From an uncultured Marinilabiliaceae bacterium (GTDB lineage: Bacteria > Bacteroidota > Bacteroidia > Bacteroidales > Marinilabiliaceae), in NCBI GenBank assembly GCA_905235955.1, contig CAJONN010000043.1, positions 1 to 12,247 on the forward strand: a stretch of 12,247 nucleotides of DNA. The letters run 5' to 3'. Of this stretch, positions 8,258 to 12,247 are shown one piece after another (position 1 is the first letter of the stretch; every line of letters starts with the position of its first letter). Made by a program: the position numbers and the translations under genes. The notes under the pieces are model-generated. The model did not search any database. It had not been told where the DNA came from and saw nothing but the letters and a program-made list of their open reading frames with translations.

Positions 8258-9823
8258 ATGGCAAAAAGAATCAATTTGGATATGACCACCGTCGAAAACC
8301 GTGAGATGCGCCTTGGCACTATCATTGGTTGGGACGGTTCGGCTAAAGAACTTATAAGGCAGTCGGCCTACGATGAGCGTAGTATCAAGAAGCATGGTGG
8401 CTGCAAAGGCGCTGGCGAAGGTTGTAAGCTTTGCGAACTGCAGAGCCCGCTCAACCAAGAGACGATGTGCTCCAACGCTATCGTGCAGTGTCAGATTGGT
8501 AATCTTACCGACTGCGTGCTCATCACTCACGCTCCTATCGGCTGCGACGGCGAGACACCTAAGTTCAACCTCTCGATGCACGTAGGTTTGCGCCGACGTG
8601 GCAAACCTCAGCAGAACACGCTCAACATGAGCACCAACTTGCAGGAACGCGACATGGTGTTTGGTGCCAGCGAGAAGTTGCGCAAGGCTATCCTCTTGGC
8701 TAAGGAGCGTTACAATCCGAAAGCTATTTTCATTGGTATGGCGTGCGCTACAGCTATCATAGGCGAAGACATCGACAGCGTGGCTGAAGAGATGGAGCCA
8801 GAAGTTGGCGTGCCCATCGTTCCGCTGCACTGCGAGGGATTCCGTTCAAAGCACTGGAGCACAGGCTTCGACGTTGCTTTCCACGGCGTTTTGCGTCAGA
8901 TTGTTGATAAACATCCAAAGAAAAAACAAAAAGACCTTATCAATATTGTTGCCCTCTGGGGTAGCGACTGGTTCTCGGCTATGCTCAAGCCACTTGGTTT
9001 GCGCGTAAATTATCTGCTCGACTGCGCCTCGTTTGAGGAGATTCGTCAGGCATCGGAGGCTGTGGCAACAACTACATTCTGCGAGACACTTGGCGGATAT
9101 ATGGGCGCTGCGCTCGAAGACCAATTTGGTGTGCCACAAATCGATGCACCTCAGCCCTACGGCATCAAAGGCACCGACGCTTGGCTGCGCGCTATAGCTA
9201 AGGTGGTTGGCAAAGAGAAAGAGGCTGAAGCATTCATCGAGAGCGAGCACAAACGCATTGCTCCGAAACTTGAAGAGTTCCGCAAGATATTTGCTGGCAA
9301 ACAAGGTATGGTGCTCACTGGCTCGGCATACGCTCATGGCTTGATAAGCGTGCTCAACGAGCTCGGCATCAAAAACGAAGGCGCTCTCGTCTTCCACCAC
9401 GACCCTGTGTATGATGGTGCTGGACAAAATCAGGATACACTCAAAGAGCTCATCGAGACATACGGCGACATACCTCACTACACCGTCAGCAAGACGCGTG
9501 CATTCCAGTTGCCACAGCTCATCAAACGTACCAAGACCGACTTCCTCATCATTCGCCACCCGGGTTTGGCTTCGGTAGCCGGACACCTTGGCGTGCCTAC
9601 ATTTGCCCTCGGCGACGAGCACATCCCTGTAGGCTACGACGGCTTGCTGCGCATGGGCGAGATTCTCATTGGCGTGTTGGCCCGCACCAAGTTCAACCAG
9701 ACGCTCAAGCGCCACGTTCACTTGCCATACAACGAATGGTGGTTTGCACAAGACGATCCGTTCAAACTTACCAACGACAAGCATGTTTTTGACGACATCG
9801 AAAAGAAACTCAACAAGGCGTAA
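8258..9823 (+). CDS. NifD-like catalytic subunit of a nitrogenase-like reductase
   Basis: This is the probable active-site subunit of a D2K2 enzyme. Seen: three cysteines at the spacing of the NifD P-cluster ligands (Cys71, Cys96 in HAPIGC, Cys163 in ACATAIIGEDID). Cys275 in TTFCETLGGYM aligns with the cofactor ligand Cys275 of NifD. The segment CEGFRSKHWSTGFD aligns with NifD 183-196, but Gln191 is Trp200 and His195 is Phe204. In HIPVGYDG the FeMo-co ligand His442 aligns with Val458, with His455 three residues before it. NifD Arg359 falls at Ala357. Extra cysteines (49, 56, 59, 78, 86) crowd the N-terminus. At 521 residues it is normal NifD size and intact. P-cluster and cofactor sites are thus present, but the N2-reducing pocket is not. 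A methylthio-alkane-reductase-like role is the leading guess; NifE is less likely because K follows and no other D exists in the window. Substitutions come from hand alignment. Confidence 0.85.
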   Translation: MAKRINLDMTTVENREMRLGTIIGWDGSAKELIRQSAYDERSIKKHGGCKGAGEGCKLCELQSPLNQETMCSNAIVQCQIGNLTDCVLITHAPIGCDGETPKFNLSMHVGLRRRGKPQQNTLNMSTNLQERDMVFGASEKLRKAILLAKERYNPKAIFIGMACATAIIGEDIDSVAEEMEPEVGVPIVPLHCEGFRSKHWSTGFDVAFHGVLRQIVDKHPKKKQKDLINIVALWGSDWFSAMLKPLGLRVNYLLDCASFEEIRQASEAVATTTFCETLGGYMGAALEDQFGVPQIDAPQPYGIKGTDAWLRAIAKVVGKEKEAEAFIESEHKRIAPKLEEFRKIFAGKQGMVLTGSAYAHGLISVLNELGIKNEGALVFHHDPVYDGAGQNQDTLKELIETYGDIPHYTVSKTRAFQLPQLIKRTKTDFLIIRHPGLASVAGHLGVPTFALGDEHIPVGYDGLLRMGEILIGVLARTKFNQTLKRHVHLPYNEWWFAQDDPFKLTNDKHVFDDIEKKLNKA

Positions 9824-9849
9824 TTAACATCAAATCAAGCAAATAACTC

Positions 9850-11217
9850 ATGAGCGATATACAACAACCTACACAGGTAAACAAGAGAAAATGGACCGCC
9901 ATTTCTGACCCACGCTACGCATGTGCTGTGGGCGCAACCAACACCGTAGTGGCTATCAAAGGCGCTGTGCCTATTGCCAACTGCTCGCCCGGTTGCCAGC
10001 TCAAAACTACCGCCATGCTCACCTTCGAGAATGGTTTTCAAGGCAGTATAAAAGCTGGTGGCGGTAATATGCCAAGTGCCAACGCTACCGAAAACGACAT
10101 TGTATTTGGTGGTATCAAGACACTCGACAACCTCATCAAATCAGCAATAAAAATTTATGAAGGCGACCTCTTTGTAGTGCTCACAGGCTGCACCGGCGAG
10201 CTCATCGGCGACAACGTGCCCGACCTCGTATCGCGCTATCAGAAAGCTGGTTACCCAATTGTATATGCCAACACAGCAGGCTTCAAAGGCAACAACCTTT
10301 TTGGCCACGAAGAGGTGGTGAACGCCATCATCGACCAATATGTTGGCGACTACGACGGACCTAAAAAGCAAGGCCTCGTAAACCTCTGGTTCGAGACTCC
10401 ATACTACAACCAAAACTGGCGTGGCGACTATCAGGAACTTGCACGCATCTTGCGTGGCGCAGGCTTGGAAGTGAATGTGCTCTTTGGCCCAGAAAACAAC
10501 GGCGTGAAGGATTGGAAACGCATACCAAAAGCACAATTCAACCTCGTAGTTTCGCCTTGGGTGGGCGTGCGCAATGCCGAGCACCTCGAGAAGAAATATG
10601 GTCAGCCATTCCTCCACATTCCCGAGATTCCTATCGGCGAAGAGGCAACATCTAAATTCATCCGCCAAGTGGTTGAGTTTGCTGGCATCAAAAACGACAA
10701 AGCTGAGAAATTTATCAAGCAAGAGGCTGAAATTTACTACTACTACCTCGAGCACTTCTCGGAGTTCTTTGCTGAATATTGGTATGGTATGCCGAGCGAA
10801 TTTGCCATTGTTGCCGATGCTTCTTACACCTTGGCATACAGCAAGTTCCTTGCCGACCAGATTGGTTTGATACCAAAGCGCGTCATCATCACCGACAACA
10901 CTCCCGACCGTTTCCGCCCTGCTATCACCGAATATTTCAAGAATAACATTTCGGAAGGCGTAAGCATCGACGTTGAGTTTATCGAAGATGGCTATCAGGC
11001 AGAGAAACGCATCGACGAGGTAGATTTCAAGGCAGGTAAACCGCTCATCCTCGGCACATCGTGGGAGCTGACACTTGCCAACAAGAAGGAGGCTCTCTTC
11101 TTCGAAATATCTACGCCATCGTCAGAGACTCTCATCGTAAACCGCTCACACATAGGCTATAAAGGCGCGCTCACATTCCTCGAGCGTATCTACAACGCCT
11201 CGGTTGGTGGCAAATAA
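9850..11217 (+). CDS. NifK-like partner subunit of the nitrogenase-like reductase
   Basis: This is the probable beta subunit, supplying half of the P-cluster at the interface with the D-like protein. Seen: Cys25 in YACAVGA, Cys49 in ANCSPGC and Cys114 in LTGCTGELIGDN. These match the three NifK P-cluster ligands in motif and spacing. NDIVFGGIKTLDNLI is the family's EDnxVFGG block, and NTAGFKGNNLFGHE is the usual GFKG segment. At 455 residues it is shorter than Mo-NifK, with no long N-terminal extension, as in VnfK/AnfK and nitrogenase-like K proteins. It follows the D-like gene by 26 bases and is the last gene before a strong terminator. Retained Cys ligands argue against a CfbD-like or NifN-like scaffold role. 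Visible G+C and codon choice match the D-like gene, so the two have probably travelled together. Confidence 0.87.
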   Translation: MSDIQQPTQVNKRKWTAISDPRYACAVGATNTVVAIKGAVPIANCSPGCQLKTTAMLTFENGFQGSIKAGGGNMPSANATENDIVFGGIKTLDNLIKSAIKIYEGDLFVVLTGCTGELIGDNVPDLVSRYQKAGYPIVYANTAGFKGNNLFGHEEVVNAIIDQYVGDYDGPKKQGLVNLWFETPYYNQNWRGDYQELARILRGAGLEVNVLFGPENNGVKDWKRIPKAQFNLVVSPWVGVRNAEHLEKKYGQPFLHIPEIPIGEEATSKFIRQVVEFAGIKNDKAEKFIKQEAEIYYYYLEHFSEFFAEYWYGMPSEFAIVADASYTLAYSKFLADQIGLIPKRVIITDNTPDRFRPAITEYFKNNISEGVSIDVEFIEDGYQAEKRIDEVDFKAGKPLILGTSWELTLANKKEALFFEISTPSSETLIVNRSHIGYKGALTFLERIYNASVGGK

Positions 11218-11266
11218 TATCTCAGAGCGCAGACCTTGTTAATCTGCACACTGAAGGCAAACAACG

Positions 11267-11320
11267 GACATTCAGTTACTGCTTATCTTATGGATGAATG
11301 GTAGCTGAATGTCTTTTTTT
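11267..11320 (+). terminator. strong intrinsic terminator of the nitrogenase-like operon
   Basis: GACATTCAGTTAC at 11267-11279 pairs with GTAGCTGAATGTC at 11301-11313 (13 bp, one G-U pair), with a 21-base loop, followed by seven T (11314-11320). It begins 49 bases after the K-like stop codon. A smaller stem GCAGA/TCTGC lies just before it (11229-11247). This marks the operon end. Confidence 0.9.
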
Positions 11321-11347
11321 ATATAAATCACTGTAAATAAGAATGAT

Positions 11348-11815
11348 ATGATTGAGATTTATACCTACGAAGAAAAATATCGAGACGATTTCGTCAGACT
11401 TAATAAGCAGTGGATTGAGAAATATTTTAGGCTTGAAGAGTCTGATTTACAAACATTTGCCAATATTGATAGCTATATAATAGGAAATGGCGGACAAATA
11501 TTTTTGGCCATCGACAACGAGAGCCACGAGGTGGTGGGCTGTTGTGCGCTCATCAATCACCCCGAAAAGCAGAGCTACGAATTGGCAAAAATGGCCGTTG
11601 CACCACACGCACAAGGGCAACATATAGGCTACAAGCTTGGTGCGTATCTGATTGATTATGCGAAGAATATAGGCGCAAAACGCATCTACTTAGAGGGCAA
11701 CACCAAGATGGTAGCCTCCATCAACCTCTACCGCAAACTTGGCTTCCGCGAAATACCAATCAACAACAACAATAACTACGAACGCTGCGACATATTTATG
11801 GAGTGGCGGGGGTGA
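11348..11815 (+). CDS. GNAT-family N-acetyltransferase
   Basis: This is a GNAT-fold acyl-CoA transferase of 155 residues. Seen: an N-terminal IYTYEEKYRDDFVRLN helix, the central strand IFLAIDNESHEVVGCCAL, the strand ELAKMAVAPHAQG followed by the acetyl-CoA pyrophosphate loop QGQHIGYKLG near residues 89-98, the strand KRIYLEGN, and the C-terminal SINLYRKLGFREIP block. This is the typical small MarR-neighbour/YedL-like GNAT layout, and the acceptor substrate cannot be told. It starts 27 bases after the terminator T-run of the nitrogenase-like operon and I see no clear TAnnTTTG box, so it may depend on read-through or on a promoter I cannot recognise. The terminator and different base composition argue against it being part of the nitrogenase-like system. 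Confidence 0.88.
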   Translation: MIEIYTYEEKYRDDFVRLNKQWIEKYFRLEESDLQTFANIDSYIIGNGGQIFLAIDNESHEVVGCCALINHPEKQSYELAKMAVAPHAQGQHIGYKLGAYLIDYAKNIGAKRIYLEGNTKMVASINLYRKLGFREIPINNNNNYERCDIFMEWRG

Positions 11816-12247
11816 AAAAAGTAGGATATTTCACCTCAAAAACCCCGAATAAGTTTGGATAGGAAAAGCCGCAAAACTTGCACGCACTCTATATGATTAA
11901 ACATTTCGGTATTTTCGGAGGTTTTCGGCAAAAACATTTCCGTATTTTCGGAGGTTTCTGGCAAAAACATTTGACCTATAAGTCAGAAACTCTTCTGCTT
12001 CCAGTTTACATGACACCTTTTTTGTAGGGAGAGGCAAGGCTAATAGATTCGTCGGTCGTGAGAATGAATAACATCAAAATACAGATTAGATTATCTCAAA
12101 AATACCGATTGTTTTTCCTCCTCAACTCTCGCAATTACAACAATTTGTTGATGTGGAGTGCCTCTTCGAGGCAGAAATCTTTCAAATCTATTCAAATCTT
12201 ACAAAATTTAGGCTTCGCAAGTAAAAATGCAAAGGGAATAAGCCCTA
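11816..12247. other. gene-free region at the right end
   Basis: No convincing gene is seen in 432 bases. The region holds the 33-bp tandem repeat (listed separately), a compact hairpin TGCCTC-TTC-GAGGCA at 12159-12173 without a T-tract, and a near-palindrome CAACAA-T-TTGTTG at 12138-12150. Near the end, TTCGCAAGT is the inverse of the ACTTGCGAA motif near 169-177. Confidence 0.5.
11899..11972. repeat. 33-bp tandem repeat, two copies plus a partial third
   Basis: Copies start with AAACATTTC at 11899 and 11932, exact period 33, differing at three positions. A third copy begins at 11965 and continues for eight bases (AAACATTT). The repeat leaves all six reading frames open, so an open frame through it is not evidence of coding. 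Confidence 0.9.

Noticed and set aside
8846..9784. 312-codon minus-strand ORF opposite the D-like gene
   Set aside because: It is a shadow of the conserved D-like coding sequence, with no recognisable domain and no promoter.
8258..11217. Protochlorophyllide/chlorin reductase (BchN/BchB) or F430 enzyme (CfbD)
   Set aside because: Adjacent NifB and NifX-like genes, three cysteines in each of D and K at P-cluster positions, and a retained cofactor cysteine do not suit enzymes that lack a NifB-type cofactor; no pigment or F430 genes are nearby.
8258..11217. D/K pair being the NifE/NifN scaffold
   Set aside because: It is the only D/K pair in the operon, and the K-like protein keeps three P-cluster-type cysteines; NifN usually lacks the full set. 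Not fully excluded without a tree.
11899..11972. CRISPR array
   Set aside because: The units are directly adjacent with no variable spacers.
11893..12027. A 44-codon + strand ORF running through the 33-bp repeat
   Set aside because: The repeat is open in every frame, there is no ribosome binding site or promoter, and the translation is just the repeated unit plus an unrelated tail.

Overview
The window looks like a Bacteroidales chromosome. It is A+T-rich with islands of G+C-rich coding. Three intergenic regions carry the Bacteroidetes-type -7 box TAnnTTTG, and ATG starts generally lack a Shine-Dalgarno sequence. Lipoprotein signals are followed by acidic residues, as in Bacteroidales surface lipoproteins. 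The ribosomal pseudouridine synthase has a long Asn/Arg/Tyr-rich N-terminal tail. Species cannot be named from this sequence.

Layout, all genes on the + strand. (1) 1-260: gene-free, with a promoter at its end. (2) 261-3532: a lipoprotein S41 (C-terminal-processing-type) peptidase, then a tight lemA / TPM-domain / TPM-domain (YgcG-like) set that probably acts at the cell envelope. (3) 3740-5221: an RluB/RsuA-type 23S/16S rRNA pseudouridine synthase with a repeat-built basic tail, ending at a strong intrinsic terminator. (4) 5290-5695: a gene-free, repeat-rich control region ending in a TAATTTTG promoter. (5) 5696-11217: a six-gene nitrogenase-like operon, closed by a second strong terminator. 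(6) 11348-11815: a GNAT acetyltransferase. (7) 11816-12247: gene-free DNA with a 33-bp tandem repeat.

The centre of interest is the operon. Its order is NifB radical-SAM core, NifX-like, NifH, Cys-rich NifX-like, D-like, K-like. NifB and NifH keep all the cluster-binding motifs I could check. D and K keep three candidate P-cluster cysteines each, and D keeps the cofactor cysteine (C275). By hand alignment, however, the residues that define N2 reduction in NifD have changed: Gln191 to Trp, His195 to Phe, Arg359 to Ala and His442 to Val. There is no nifE, nifN, nifI or anfG/vnfG in the window.

The coherent reading is a self-contained reductase. NifB would make an Fe8S9C-type cofactor (NifB-co), the two NifX-like proteins would hold or pass it, NifH would supply electrons, and a D2K2 catalytic component would use NifB-co or a close derivative on a substrate other than N2. 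The gene order B-H-D-K matches the described methylthio-alkane reductase (marBHDK) systems, which makes C-S bond cleavage the leading hypothesis. The two NifX-like genes and the Cys-rich D N-terminus suggest a distinct lineage whose substrate is not known from the sequence.
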